From: Paractinoplanes lichenicola
GTDB taxonomy: Bacteria > Actinomycetota > Actinomycetes > Mycobacteriales > Micromonosporaceae
Length of the DNA stretch: 64,000 nucleotides
Direction: 5' to 3'
NCBI RefSeq assembly: GCF_016785085.1
Contig: NZ_JAENHO010000009.1
Location: forward strand, 248,001-312,000
Shown here: positions 16,939 through 25,734 of the stretch, in pieces
Numbering within the stretch: the stretch's first letter is position 1
Layout: every line of letters starts with the position of its first letter
Program-made: the position numbers and the translations under genes
Notes under the pieces: generated by a model
Told to the model about the DNA's origin: nothing
The model's input: the letters and a program-made list of their open reading frames with translations, nothing else
The model's database searches: none

Positions 16939-17772
16939 ATGACCGAGTCGTACGGGTGGGTGCCCGAGGGTGTGGACATCTCGGTGCCTGACGCGTCACG
17001 CGTCTACGACTACGCGCTGGGCGGCGTGCACAACTTCGCCGTCGACCGCGAGTTCTGGCACCGCGCCGAAAAGATGTTCCCCACCGCGCGCCTGGTCGCC
17101 CGGGCCAACCGGGCCTTCCTGGGCCGGGCGGTGCGCCACCTGTCCGAGCTGGGCGTGCGCCAGTTCCTCGACATCGGCTCGGGCATCCCCACGCTGGGCA
17201 ACGTGCACGAGGTCGCGCAGGAGGCCGACCCCGAGGCCCGGGTCATGTATGTCGACATCGACCCGATCGCCGTGCAGCAGAGCCGCAGCCTGCTCACCGG
17301 CAACCCGTACGCCCGGGTGATCGAGGCCGACCTGCGCAAGCCCGACGGCATCCTCTACCACCCCGAGGTGCTCGACCTGTTCGACTTCTCCGAGCCGGTC
17401 GCCGTCCTCACCGTCGCCGTGCTGCATTTCGTGCCCGACGGGGACGACCCGGTGGGGCTGCTGCACCGGCTCGGCGAGCCGCTCGTCTCCAGCAGCTATC
17501 TGGTGATCTCGCATCTCGGCCCCGACGCCACCCCCGAGGGCCGCGAGGCGCAGGAGCAGGCCCGCCGGCTGTACGAGAAGACGCCGACCCCGGTCGTGAT
17601 CCGCACCCGCGAGCAGGTCGCCGCGCTGCTCGACGACAGCTTCGAGCTGGTCGAGCCGGGCGTGGTCAGCGCGACCGAGTGGCGGCCCGACCCCGACGAG
17701 TCCGGCGACCCGCCCCAGCCGACCGCCCTGGTGGCCCTGGCCCGGAAAAGGAATCGAGACGCCGGGCGATGA
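16939..17772 (+). CDS. DUF574/Methyltransf_19-family SAM-dependent methyltransferase
   Basis: A 277-residue protein from ATG 16939, which follows GGGAGAG; an in-frame GTG at 16927 is the alternative. It begins with the family hallmark PDASRVYDYALGGVHNFAVDREF and then FLDIGSGIPTLGNVHEVAQ (SAM site), VMYVDIDPIAV and a C-terminal TEWRPDP. This PF04672 family is abundant in streptomycetes and relatives, usually of unknown substrate. The stop overlaps the EAL gene start (ATGA), suggesting coordinated expression. Confidence 0.88.
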   Translation: MTESYGWVPEGVDISVPDASRVYDYALGGVHNFAVDREFWHRAEKMFPTARLVARANRAFLGRAVRHLSELGVRQFLDIGSGIPTLGNVHEVAQEADPEARVMYVDIDPIAVQQSRSLLTGNPYARVIEADLRKPDGILYHPEVLDLFDFSEPVAVLTVAVLHFVPDGDDPVGLLHRLGEPLVSSSYLVISHLGPDATPEGREAQEQARRLYEKTPTPVVIRTREQVAALLDDSFELVEPGVVSATEWRPDPDESGDPPQPTALVALARKRNRDAGR

Positions 17773-19367
17773 CGCTCGACGAGCTCACCGACGCCTGGCT
17801 GCGCGGGGTCGCGGCCGCGGGTTTCGTCCCCGGGGTGCGCGCCCGCGCCCGCGCCGCCCTGCGTGATCTGCTCGAGGAGTTCGTCGCGGCGGTCCGGGCC
17901 GAGCCGTTCGACCCCGCCCCGGGGCATCGGATCGGCGCCGAGCTGGTCGACCTGCGCATGTCGGCGCCCCCGGTGCTCGGCACGACCGTCCACCTGCTGG
18001 GCGGTCACCTGCCGGCGATCGTGGGGGCCGGCGACCGCGTCCTCGACCTGCTCGACAGCCTGGTCACCGGTTTCGTCGCGGCCCAGCGTGACGCCGCTGT
18101 GCGCGCGGCCGAAGAGATGAACCGCTCGGAGAAGATCCACTGGCGGGCCGTCCAGCTCGACCTGCAGCGCCGCCTGCAGCAGGCCGTCCTGCACCACCCC
18201 GACACCGGCCTGCCCAACGAGCAGCATCTGCGCAAGACCCTGGCCGAGCTCGACGGCGACGGGCGGCTCGGCCTGCTGCTGCTCAGCCTCGACCGGTACG
18301 ACGAGCTGGCCGACACCCTGGGCCACGACAAGGGCGCCCGCCTGCTGGCCGCGGTCGCGCGCCGGCTGCGTCCGCTGGGCGTGCTGGCCCACCTGGCCGA
18401 CGACCAGTTCGCCGTGCTGGTCACCGGCACCGCCGGCCCCGACGACCTGATCAAGGTGGCCGACCAGGCGAGCCGGGTGCTCGCGCCAGCGTTCCCCATC
18501 GACGGCCACAGCCTGCACGTGCACGCCTGCATCGGCCTGGTCGAGCGCCCGGTCGCGGGCAGCGATCCCGGCCGCTGGCTGCACGACGCCCGGCTCGCCC
18601 TGCGCTGGGCCCGGCACGACCGCCGGGGCCCCGAGCTTTTCGATCCCGGCCGCGCGGCCGAGGAACGCCGCCGTCACCGCCTGGCCGCCGAGATGCCGGC
18701 CGCCCTCGACCGTGGCGAGTTCGTCCTGCACTATCAGCCCCTGGTGCGGTTGGCCGACGGCGTGACGATCGGCGTCGAGGCCTTGGCCCGCTGGAATCGG
18801 CCCGGCGCGCCCGGCCCGCAGCAGTTCATCCAGGTGGCCGAGCGCACCGGCCTGATCCACCGGCTGGGCCGGGCCCTGCTCGAACAGGCCTGCCGCGAGG
18901 GCGCCGCCCGCAGCGGCGACCTGCTGATCAGCGTCAACCTGTCCCCGGTCCAGCTGGCCGACCCCGGGCTGGTGGCCACGGTGGCCGACATCCTGCACCG
19001 TACGGGTCTGCCCGCGGCCCGGCTCCAGCTGGAGATCACCGAGACGGCCGAGGCGCTGCCGTATCGCGCGGCGCTGATCGCGCTGGGCGACCTCGGCGTG
19101 CGGCTGGCCCTCGACGACTTCGGCACCGGCTACTCCAGCCTGGCCGTGCTCACCGGGCTGCCGTTCACCGAGGCCAAGCTGGCCGCCGAGTTTCTCGCGG
19201 GCGCCGGGCACGGCGGGGTGCTGCGCCATATCGTCGAGGCCTGCCACGCGATGGGCATGACAGTCACCGCCGAGGGTATCGAGACCGCCGAGCAGGAGCA
19301 GATCCTGCGCGATCTCGGCTGCGACCACGGCCAGGGCTATCACCTGGGCCGCCCGGCGCCGCTGTGA
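17769..19367 (+). CDS. degenerate GGDEF plus EAL protein, probable c-di-GMP phosphodiesterase
   Basis: A 532-residue protein from ATG 17769. About 120 residues of helical N-terminus precede a GGDEF domain (about 140-270) whose active loop reads LADDQF, so diguanylate cyclase activity is unlikely. The EAL domain (about 290-530) keeps IGVEALARW, the Asn in SVNLSPVQL, Glu in LEITET, DDFGTGYS, a Lys in EAKLAAEF, AEGIET and GQGYHLGRP, which is the full metal and catalytic set. It should hydrolyse c-di-GMP to pGpG. No membrane segment. Coupled to the upstream methyltransferase. Confidence 0.9.
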   Translation: MTLDELTDAWLRGVAAAGFVPGVRARARAALRDLLEEFVAAVRAEPFDPAPGHRIGAELVDLRMSAPPVLGTTVHLLGGHLPAIVGAGDRVLDLLDSLVTGFVAAQRDAAVRAAEEMNRSEKIHWRAVQLDLQRRLQQAVLHHPDTGLPNEQHLRKTLAELDGDGRLGLLLLSLDRYDELADTLGHDKGARLLAAVARRLRPLGVLAHLADDQFAVLVTGTAGPDDLIKVADQASRVLAPAFPIDGHSLHVHACIGLVERPVAGSDPGRWLHDARLALRWARHDRRGPELFDPGRAAEERRRHRLAAEMPAALDRGEFVLHYQPLVRLADGVTIGVEALARWNRPGAPGPQQFIQVAERTGLIHRLGRALLEQACREGAARSGDLLISVNLSPVQLADPGLVATVADILHRTGLPAARLQLEITETAEALPYRAALIALGDLGVRLALDDFGTGYSSLAVLTGLPFTEAKLAAEFLAGAGHGGVLRHIVEACHAMGMTVTAEGIETAEQEQILRDLGCDHGQGYHLGRPAPL

Positions 19368-19382
19368 ACTGGGAGGGGGAGT

Positions 19383-19622
19383 TTGCCCCTCGAGGACGCC
19401 CTGCACGGGGTGCGCAGCATCGCCCTCAAGGCGCTCGACTCGTTCCGGGCCGGTGACAACGGCGCCGACACCGTCGAGGTGGAGTTCGGCGTCAAGTTCA
19501 AGGCCGAGGCCGAGTCGGCGGTCTTCGCCCGCACGGCCGCCGAGGGCCACCTGGTCGTCCGGCTGTCGTGGTCGGGCAGCGGCCACGCCGTGGGCCGGCC
19601 CTACCTCGACGAGCCGGAGTAG
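19383..19622 (+). CDS. trypco1-like (trypsin co-occurring domain 1) small protein
   Basis: A 79-residue protein starting at TTG 19383 behind a strong GGGAGGGGGAG site (15 bp after the EAL gene). The core VEVEFGVKFKAEAESAVFARTAAEGHLVVRLSW matches the CU044_2847/trypco1 family, which often neighbours trypsin-like effector genes in actinobacterial conflict systems. The usual N-terminal beta segment is missing, so this is either a short variant or a trimmed copy. No protease gene is adjacent. Convergent with the AbfB gene, one base apart. Confidence 0.65.
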   Translation: MPLEDALHGVRSIALKALDSFRAGDNGADTVEVEFGVKFKAEAESAVFARTAAEGHLVVRLSWSGSGHAVGRPYLDEPE

Positions 19623-20531
19623 TTACAGCGGCTCGCTGACGACGAAGGCCGTGGCCTGCGCGGCGGCGACCCGCTCGATGCGCACGCCGCTGCTGCGGGC
19701 GACCAGGAAGTAGTCCGGGTAGTTCTTCGACTGCAGCACGAGGGCGCGGCCGCCGCGCACCGGGCGGGGGCAGAAGGTCGCGTCGTTCTGGTAGAGGTCC
19801 GAGCTGTCCCAACGGTCGAGGTGGAGCTCGTAGTTGCGGTGCCGCAGGAAGTAGCCGTCGAGGCCGGCCGACTCCAGGGAGACGCAGCTTGCGGAGGCGA
19901 GGCCACGGCGGACGGTGAACCGGGAATCCTGCCGGGCGCCGCGGGAGCTGCGGGCGTCGACGTCGTCGAGCAGGGCCGCGAAGTCGCGGTGGCGCAGCCG
20001 ATAGGCCGGGTTGTCGGCCAGCGCCAGCCCCACCGTACGGTCGGGAACCAGCTGGGCCGGCGTCGGCGCGGTGGTGGCCGGGCGGGTGGTCGGCGCCTTG
20101 GTGGCGGGGCGAGTCGTCGTCGTGCGGGCCGCCTCGGTCGCCCGGGCCCGGGTCGGGGTACGGGTCACCGAGCCGGGGCCCGCGCTGCTGGTGACGGGCG
20201 CGGGCAGGATGTCGATCGGGGCCGACGGCGTGAACGGCGGGAGCACCACCCGCTGGGCCAGCGAGGCATCGTCGTCACCGCCGCCCAGGGCGAGCGCGGT
20301 CAGCCCCGCGACCGCGATCACCGCGCCCGTGGCCAGGGCGGCGACGGCCCGGCGACCCAGGCCGCCGCTGGTGTGCCGGCGGATCGGGCCGGTCCACAAT
20401 GCCGCGGACAGGGCGGCGGCCGCGCCGCGCCGGCGGGGTGGGACGGGAGGACGGAGGGGGCCGTTGGTGTCGCGATAAGGCGGTACCCAGCCACCGATCC
20501 GCAGACCCTCCGGCTTATCCTCGTCGGGCAT
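19623..20531 (-). CDS. membrane-anchored protein with extracellular AbfB (beta-trefoil) domain
   Basis: A 302-residue protein from ATG 20531. A cytoplasmic Pro/Arg-rich N-terminus (about 55 residues) is followed by one membrane helix (AVAALATGAVIAVAGLTALAL), a Thr/Pro/Ala linker (about 95-160) and a C-terminal domain with SLESAGLDGYFLRHRNYELHLDRWD and LVLQSKNYPDYFLVAR, typical of alpha-L-arabinofuranosidase B (AbfB) beta-trefoil repeats that bind arabinose side chains. No glycosidase domain is present, so this is a sugar-binding surface protein. Confidence 0.82.
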   Translation of the reverse strand: MPDEDKPEGLRIGGWVPPYRDTNGPLRPPVPPRRRGAAAALSAALWTGPIRRHTSGGLGRRAVAALATGAVIAVAGLTALALGGGDDDASLAQRVVLPPFTPSAPIDILPAPVTSSAGPGSVTRTPTRARATEAARTTTTRPATKAPTTRPATTAPTPAQLVPDRTVGLALADNPAYRLRHRDFAALLDDVDARSSRGARQDSRFTVRRGLASASCVSLESAGLDGYFLRHRNYELHLDRWDSSDLYQNDATFCPRPVRGGRALVLQSKNYPDYFLVARSSGVRIERVAAAQATAFVVSEPL

Positions 20532-20736
20532 GTGAATTTCCGATCCGCGCGCGTCCGGCTAAGGCTCTCTTAAGCTGTCGGAAAGGCATTCTTACGGCGA
20601 AAGCCGCCAATGGCAAGCGTTCGGGCTCTTCCACAAGACGTCCACGAGAATCGAACTCTCCTCAGGTCCGGCCCGTACCACCCGGTGAACAGGCGCCCGG
20701 ATCAGCGGGCCGCCACGGCAGCACCGAGGAGGCGCG

Positions 20737-21792
20737 ATGGACGGCCCGGCCCGCCCTCCGCAGACCGACGACGTCGATTTGCCCCCGACGGGGGAATACG
20801 CCCTGGTCCCCGACACCGGGGAGTACGACAACAGCACATACGCGGGGTCGGCCGAGCAGCCCCGCGTGTCGCTACCGAAGATCTCCGACTACTGGCCCGA
20901 TGAAAAGAAGCCGGAGCCGGAGCCGGGGCCGCAGCCGCAGCAGAAGCCGGAGCCGCCACGCCGCCGCCTGCGTCTCCTCGCAGTGGCGGTCAGCGTCCTG
21001 CTCTTCCTGGGCATCAGCGCCGTCGTGCTGACCCGCCTGATCGGCGACGACCCCGAGACCAAGCCGACCGGCGCGTCCGATCCCGAGATCATCGTCGAGG
21101 GCACCCCCAACCCGCCCGTCGCCATCGAGCCGGCCCCGGCACCCACCTCGGCCCCGGCCACGAGTGCGCCGCCCTCCGCGGCGTCCCCGCCACCGCCCGC
21201 GGGTCCGGCGTTCGCGGCCGGCACGTTCGTGCTCGCCTCCGGCCTCACCGAGCTCAACGTCTCGCTGGGCCGCCCGCCCCGCAACGGCATCGCCAAGGTG
21301 AACTCGCCCGACGGCAGCGGCGTGGTGCCCGACGCCAAGCTCGACGGCACCGAGCTGCGGCTCACCGCCGAGCGCAAGGGCGACAAGGGCACGGGCGACG
21401 TCACCGTGCTGCTCGACGAGCGGATCACCTGGACGATCCGGATGGAGGGCGGCGTCCGGCGCGGCAATTTCGACATGGTGAACGGCTCGGTGCGCGACTT
21501 CTACTTCGAGGGCGGCGCCAACCGGCTCGAGCTCGCGCTGCCCCGCCAGGAGCGGACGATCGAGATCCGGATGGCCGGCGGGGTCCGCGAGTGGCGGATC
21601 GGCACCGAGGGCGAGTTCCCGGTGAAGGTCAAGGTGCGCAAGGGCGCCGGCGAGATCTCGCTCAACGGCGACCGCGACGAGGGCGTCGACCGGGGCGAGG
21701 TGGTGCGCTCGCGCGGCAAGGACGAGAAGTCCGGCGGCCTGGCGATCGAGGCGGTCTCCGGCATCGGCTCCCTGAAGGTGTCGCCTTTGTGA
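20737..21792 (+). CDS. single-pass membrane protein with extracellular beta-rich domain
   Basis: A 351-residue protein from ATG 20737 after GAGGAGG. Features: acidic Pro/Gly/Tyr-rich cytoplasmic segment with repeated TGEY (residues 17-36), Pro-Glu tract, Arg-rich stop, one membrane helix (LLAVAVSVLLFLGISAVVLTRL, about 75-97), Pro/Ala/Ser linker, then a beta domain with repeated hairpins (TWTIRMEGGVRRGNFDMVNGSV, IEIRMAGGVREWRIGTEGEFPVKVKV) like DUF2807/adhesin-type solenoids. The TGEY repeats could be tyrosine-phosphorylation or interaction sites (inference). Family not recognised. Confidence 0.75.
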   Translation: MDGPARPPQTDDVDLPPTGEYALVPDTGEYDNSTYAGSAEQPRVSLPKISDYWPDEKKPEPEPGPQPQQKPEPPRRRLRLLAVAVSVLLFLGISAVVLTRLIGDDPETKPTGASDPEIIVEGTPNPPVAIEPAPAPTSAPATSAPPSAASPPPPAGPAFAAGTFVLASGLTELNVSLGRPPRNGIAKVNSPDGSGVVPDAKLDGTELRLTAERKGDKGTGDVTVLLDERITWTIRMEGGVRRGNFDMVNGSVRDFYFEGGANRLELALPRQERTIEIRMAGGVREWRIGTEGEFPVKVKVRKGAGEISLNGDRDEGVDRGEVVRSRGKDEKSGGLAIEAVSGIGSLKVSPL

Positions 21793-21872
21793 CCGGAAAG
21801 CGGCTTTTCTCCGGGCGGGGTTGCGGGGCGTGAGCGCGCTTTGGGAGTCTCGCCAGCGAAGGGGAGGTTCCC

Positions 21873-22619
21873 ATGTCGGACGATCGCCTCGACCACCTGC
21901 GCGAGCTGGCCGAGCAGGGGGAGGCGCTGGCGCGCCAGGCCCGTACGGCCGAGGAGCGCGCGAGCGGCGCGACGGCCACCGACGCGGCCGGTGCCGTCAC
22001 GATCACCCTGGACGGTGACGGCCGGGTCAGCGGGGTCGCGGTCGCGTCGGGCTGGCGGCGGCTGCTCGGCTCGGAGGCCCTGAGCCAGGCGGTGATCGAG
22101 GCCGTGCAGGCGGCCACCGTGCGCCGGGTCGAGGCCTGGGGCGACGCCTACGCCGATCAGACCCCCGCCGAGTCGCCGGTGATCGACCGCGACGACTTCG
22201 CCCGGCGCCTGCAGGCCGCGGCTGACGGCGGCGGCCCGATGTCGCCGGAGGACAGCCAGGCCGCGCTGCGCGAGCTGCTGTCGCTCGTCGAGTCGATCGA
22301 CCAGGGCCTCGACCAGGTCTCGGCCGAGGTCGGCGGGGCGCTCGCGGCGACCTTCACCGGCCGCAGCCCCGACCGCAAGGTGCAGGTCACGGTGACCGGC
22401 GGCGGCGACGTGGCCGACGTGACCTACGACCGGGCCTGGCTGCTGCAGGCCCACGAGATCAACATCGCCCGGCAGACGGCGGCGGCCTTCCGCGCGGCGT
22501 ACGAGGAGGCGGGCCGGCACGGCGTGCAGGAGCTGATCGGCCGCAGCAAGCTCGGCGAGGCGCAGGCGCTGCTGCAGGACCCGCTCGGCCTGGCGCGACG
22601 GTTGCGGCTCACCGATTAA
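21873..22619 (+). CDS. double YbaB/EbfC-like protein, first gene of WXG-like operon
   Basis: A 248-residue protein from ATG 21873 after GGGGAGG. Two YbaB-like halves are visible: ERASGATATDAAGAVTITLDGDGRVSGVAVA (first) and GALAATFTGRSPDRKVQVTVTGGGDVADVTYD (second), each with the strand pair of nucleoid-associated YbaB/EbfC, separated by a helical linker. Actinobacterial YbaB-like proteins occur next to WXG100/ESX genes, as here (WXG-like genes follow 32 bp downstream). DNA binding is plausible but the dimer-like fusion is unusual. Confidence 0.75.
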   Translation: MSDDRLDHLRELAEQGEALARQARTAEERASGATATDAAGAVTITLDGDGRVSGVAVASGWRRLLGSEALSQAVIEAVQAATVRRVEAWGDAYADQTPAESPVIDRDDFARRLQAAADGGGPMSPEDSQAALRELLSLVESIDQGLDQVSAEVGGALAATFTGRSPDRKVQVTVTGGGDVADVTYDRAWLLQAHEINIARQTAAAFRAAYEEAGRHGVQELIGRSKLGEAQALLQDPLGLARRLRLTD

Positions 22620-22651
22620 CTGGTTGTCACCGAACGACGGGGGAGGGGCGG

Positions 22652-22969
22652 ATGACGCTCAAGGCGGCCATCCAGGCGTTACACACCGACGCGGCCACGT
22701 GGGACGAGACGTCGCAGGTGCTCAGCCGCGCGGCCGAGGAGGCGAGCGCGCTGACCCTGGCCGAGAGCCAGCTGTCCTGGGCGAGCCGCCCGACCGGCCT
22801 GCTCGACACGTACGCGGAGATCCAGGCCAAGGCGGCCGCGCTGCTCAAGCAGGGCACCCAGGTGCACGCCGACCTGAGCCGCACGCTCGACGACGTCGCG
22901 GTGGCGTACGAGCGCAACGACGAGGAGGCCGCCCGGCGGCTCGGGGGAGTGTGGGACGTCCGTGACTAG
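22652..22969 (+). CDS. WXG100-superfamily-like protein
   Basis: A 105-residue helical hairpin protein from ATG 22652 after GGGGGAGGGG. The helix-turn is around LSWASRPTGLLDTYAEIQAKA, with a W-x-S-R in place of WxG, and the two long helices (about 5-45 and 55-95) resemble ESX/type VII substrates of the excreted-virulence-factor type. The stop overlaps the next gene's GTG start (22962). No YxxxD/E signal is obvious at the C-terminus, which ends GGVWDVRD. Confidence 0.7.
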   Translation: MTLKAAIQALHTDAATWDETSQVLSRAAEEASALTLAESQLSWASRPTGLLDTYAEIQAKAAALLKQGTQVHADLSRTLDDVAVAYERNDEEAARRLGGVWDVRD

Positions 22970-23684
22970 CACCGCCGAGGAGCAGGGCCTGCTCGACAAG
23001 ATCATGTCCCTGCTCGACAAGATCGAGCAGAAGACGAACGACCTGCAACATGCGATCAACTCGAAGCTCAAATACCTGCCCGGCTTCCTGCAGGACAAGG
23101 TCGTCTCCGGGTGGAACAAGTTCTGCGACTTCATGAAGCAGGCCTGGGACGGGCTGCGCGAGATCATCGCGAACATGGGCTCACCCAGCGCCCTGGCCAC
23201 CACGGCCAACGCGTGGAGCAACGAGGTGGGCGGCCCGGTCAGCGGCCGGGTGCAGTACGCCGAGGCCGGCCTGCTCGAGGTCGACACCAACTGGGACGGC
23301 GACGCCGCCGAGGCCTACCGGCAGACGCTGCCCCTGCAGAAGGCCGCGCTGGAGAAGATGAAGACCGCGCTCACCGACGGCATCGCGACCGCGCTGGGCG
23401 ACATGGTCAAGGGCATCTACGTGTTCTGGGGCGCCCTGGTCGTCGCGCTGGCCGCGCTCGTCGCCGGGATCATCTCGGCGATCTCGTCGTCGGCCACCAT
23501 CGTCGGCCTGCCCGCCGCGCCGTTCATCGCCGGCGGGGCGGCCGCGGTGGCCGTGGCCGCGTTCGCCGCCGGCGGCATCAACCTGAAGTCGACGGCCGCC
23601 GCCGCCAACAGCACCCTGCGGCAGAAGCTCAACGACAACAGCGGCTATCACGACGGGGCCTGGCCGCCCGCGGTCACCGGCTGA
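22962..23684 (+). CDS. WXG-like effector-type protein with glycine/alanine-rich membrane segments
   Basis: A 240-residue protein from GTG 22962. The N-terminal 90 residues are helical and Lys-rich; a WXG-like turn occurs at VDTNWDGDAAEAYRQTLP (about residues 107-124), followed by hydrophobic segments IYVFWGALVVALAALVAGIISAIS and PFIAGGAAAVAVAAFAAGGI. This layout (helical hairpin plus membrane-active C-terminus) is seen in type VII-associated proteins of actinobacteria. No toxin domain is recognisable. Translationally coupled to the WXG-like gene before it. Confidence 0.72.
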   Translation: MTSTAEEQGLLDKIMSLLDKIEQKTNDLQHAINSKLKYLPGFLQDKVVSGWNKFCDFMKQAWDGLREIIANMGSPSALATTANAWSNEVGGPVSGRVQYAEAGLLEVDTNWDGDAAEAYRQTLPLQKAALEKMKTALTDGIATALGDMVKGIYVFWGALVVALAALVAGIISAISSSATIVGLPAAPFIAGGAAAVAVAAFAAGGINLKSTAAAANSTLRQKLNDNSGYHDGAWPPAVTG

Positions 23685-23692
23685 GCCGCGCG

Positions 23693-24049
23693 ATGCCCGC
23701 GAACCGTTCGGCGCTGACCGGCCTGCTGGTCGTCGTGCTGCTCTGCGAGGCCGGCCTGGCCCTGATCGGCCTGCTGGCGAGCTCGACCCTGGCCGGCGAC
23801 GACGGCATCGGCGGGCTGGTGCTGATGGGCGGGTCGGGCGCGGCCGGCGTCGTGCTGGTCCTCCTCTCGCTGCTGCGGCAGCCGGTGGCGTACGGGCTGG
23901 CCTGGCTCCGGCTTCTCGCGGTGCTCCTGTGGGGCGCCGTCCTGTTCGCGCGCGACGACCTGACCCCCGGCTTCGCCGCCGTGCTGGCCCTGCTCGACTC
24001 GCTGATCGGCATCGTCGTGGCCGGGGCGGTGCGCAAGCGTCATGGATGA
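23693..24049 (+). CDS. small four-helix membrane protein
   Basis: A 118-residue protein from ATG 23693, 8 bp after the previous stop. Four hydrophobic helices are visible: ALTGLLVVVLLCEAGLALIGLL, GGLVLMGGSGAAGVVLVLLSLL, GLAWLRLLAVLLWGAVLFA and FAAVLALLDSLIGIVVAGAV. The C-terminus is basic (RKRHG), so both ends are probably cytoplasmic. It sits in the WXG-like operon and overlaps the next gene by 8 bp. No family recognised. Confidence 0.7.
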   Translation: MPANRSALTGLLVVVLLCEAGLALIGLLASSTLAGDDGIGGLVLMGGSGAAGVVLVLLSLLRQPVAYGLAWLRLLAVLLWGAVLFARDDLTPGFAAVLALLDSLIGIVVAGAVRKRHG

Positions 24050-24701
24050 CCCGCTCGTCGCCGTCGTCGGCCTGTTCTGCGTCGTCGCGGTGGTGCTCTT
24101 CGTGCTCGCCCTGGTCATCGGGGTCCGGCGCCGCCGCCGGCGGGAGCAGCAGCTGCAGCAGTGGGCCGACGGCAACGGCTGGCAGCTGGTCAAGCAGCCC
24201 GCCGTCGACTGGGGACAGCACCTGCCCGGGCGCAACCCCCACGGGGTACGGGTCATGCTCGCCGGCCGGGTGCACGGGCGCCCGGTCATGGTGGGGGAGT
24301 ACGAGGTCACCGACACGCAGGTCACCACGGGCGCGGACGGCAACCCGACGAGCACCTCACACACCCACCTGTACGTGGTGACCGTGGCCATCCTCGGCCG
24401 CATGCAGCCCCCGGTCAGCGTCTCGGCCCGCGGGCGGCTCTCGCGGGCCAAGGCCGGGCTGCTCGGGCCGGGCGACACCGCCAGCGGCGACCCGCAGTTC
24501 GACAAGGCCTTTCGCATCAGGGGCGCGCCCGGCCCGTGGTGCACCCCGGCGCTGCTGGCCGCGCACCTGGCCGGTCACGTACCGGTGCCCTGGACGGTCT
24601 CGGGGCAGCAGCTGATCACCTGGCGGGAGGGGTCGCTGCGCCCGCCCGAGCCGCTCGACCCCGTCCTGCGGCTCGCGCACCTGCTCGACAACGGCGCTTG
24701 A
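24042..24701 (+). CDS. membrane-anchored protein, last gene of WXG-like operon
   Basis: A 219-residue protein from ATG 24042 with one N-terminal helix (VAVVGLFCVVAVVLFVLALVIGV, residues 6-29) followed by an Arg-rich stop and a cytoplasmic domain containing DGNGWQLVKQPAVDWG and VMVGEYEVTD, then GSLRPPEPLDPVLRLAHLLD. The domain is like DUF3137-type soluble regions of actinobacterial membrane proteins, but this is not certain. Overlap with the upstream gene indicates one operon of five genes (21873-24701). Confidence 0.7.
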   Translation: MDDPLVAVVGLFCVVAVVLFVLALVIGVRRRRRREQQLQQWADGNGWQLVKQPAVDWGQHLPGRNPHGVRVMLAGRVHGRPVMVGEYEVTDTQVTTGADGNPTSTSHTHLYVVTVAILGRMQPPVSVSARGRLSRAKAGLLGPGDTASGDPQFDKAFRIRGAPGPWCTPALLAAHLAGHVPVPWTVSGQQLITWREGSLRPPEPLDPVLRLAHLLDNGA

Positions 24702-24735
24702 CCTAGAGCGCACTCGAAGACCTAGCGTTCGCAGC

Positions 24736-25734
24736 ATGCAGACGATCGAACTGGGCCGCACCGGCCAGCAGGTCAGCGCGCTGGCGCTCGGGGCCATGCA
24801 GATGGGCGGCGCCACCAGCGAACCCGACTCCGTGCACATCCTCGACCGCTACTTCGAGATCGGCGGCGCCTTCGTCGACACCGCGAACTGCTACGAGTGG
24901 TGGCGGCACCCCGGCACCTCCGGCGGCCAGAGCGAGGAGCTGCTGGGCCGCTGGATGCGCGACGGCAACAAGCGCGACCGGGTCTTCCTGGCCACCAAGG
25001 GCAGTGCGGTCCCCGTCTTCTCGCCCGATCTGTGGGACGCCGACGGCAACCCGAACTGGGAGCTGGCCCGGCGCACCTTCGAGGGCGCGGGCGCGGACAC
25101 TCTGCGCGGCGCGCTCGACGGCAGCCTGCGCCGGCTCGGCACCGACCACGTCGACCTCTACTACGTGCACGTCGACGACCGGGCCACCCCGCTCGAGGAG
25201 ACGCTGGAGGTGCTGCACTCCTTCGTGCAGCAGGGCAAGGTCCGCTACCTCGGCTGGTCCAACGTGCGCACCTGGCGGCTCGAACGCATCCGTCAGCTGT
25301 GCGAGCGCCACGGCTGGACGCTGCCCGTGGCCGTCCAGCAGCAGCACTCGTACCTGCGGCCCAACGCGGGCTCGGACTCCGCCGGGATCGTCGACTTCGA
25401 GCAGCTCGACTATCTGGCCGAGCACGACGACCAGACCCTCGTCGCGTACTCGCCGATCCTCAAGGGCATCTACGACAGCGCGGCCAAGCGGGACGGCCAC
25501 TGGATGATGGCCAACTACACCGGCCCCGACGCCGAGGCCCGCCTGGCCGCCGTGGCCGAGGTGGCGGCCGAGGCCGGTGTCACCCCCAACCAGCTCGTCG
25601 TGGCCTGGCTGCTGCACCAGACCTCGCCCCGCGTGCTGCCGCTGATCGGGCCGCGCACCGTGCAGCAGTTCGAGGACTCGCTGCCCGCCCTCGACGTGAA
25701 GCTGACCGAGGATCAACTGGCCCGCCTGGCCTAA
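24736..25734 (+). CDS. aldo/keto reductase
   Basis: A 332-residue NADPH-dependent oxidoreductase from ATG 24736. Catalytic residues are in place: Asp and Tyr in FVDTANCYEWW, Lys in VFLATKGS and His in DLYYVHVDD, with the cofactor-binding C-terminal segment LPLIGPRTVQQFEDSL. The opening IELGRTGQQVSALALGAMQMG is typical of the AKR11-15 groups (oxidoreductases related to YajO/IolS). It reduces aldehydes or ketones; substrate unknown. Downstream lies a bidirectional hairpin shared with the convergent lipase. Confidence 0.9.
   Translation: MQTIELGRTGQQVSALALGAMQMGGATSEPDSVHILDRYFEIGGAFVDTANCYEWWRHPGTSGGQSEELLGRWMRDGNKRDRVFLATKGSAVPVFSPDLWDADGNPNWELARRTFEGAGADTLRGALDGSLRRLGTDHVDLYYVHVDDRATPLEETLEVLHSFVQQGKVRYLGWSNVRTWRLERIRQLCERHGWTLPVAVQQQHSYLRPNAGSDSAGIVDFEQLDYLAEHDDQTLVAYSPILKGIYDSAAKRDGHWMMANYTGPDAEARLAAVAEVAAEAGVTPNQLVVAWLLHQTSPRVLPLIGPRTVQQFEDSLPALDVKLTEDQLARLA

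Noticed and set aside
20532-20736. Possible tRNA-like or small RNA signal in the 205-bp gap
   Set aside because: No cloverleaf or stable stem could be drawn; most likely promoter sequence for 20737.
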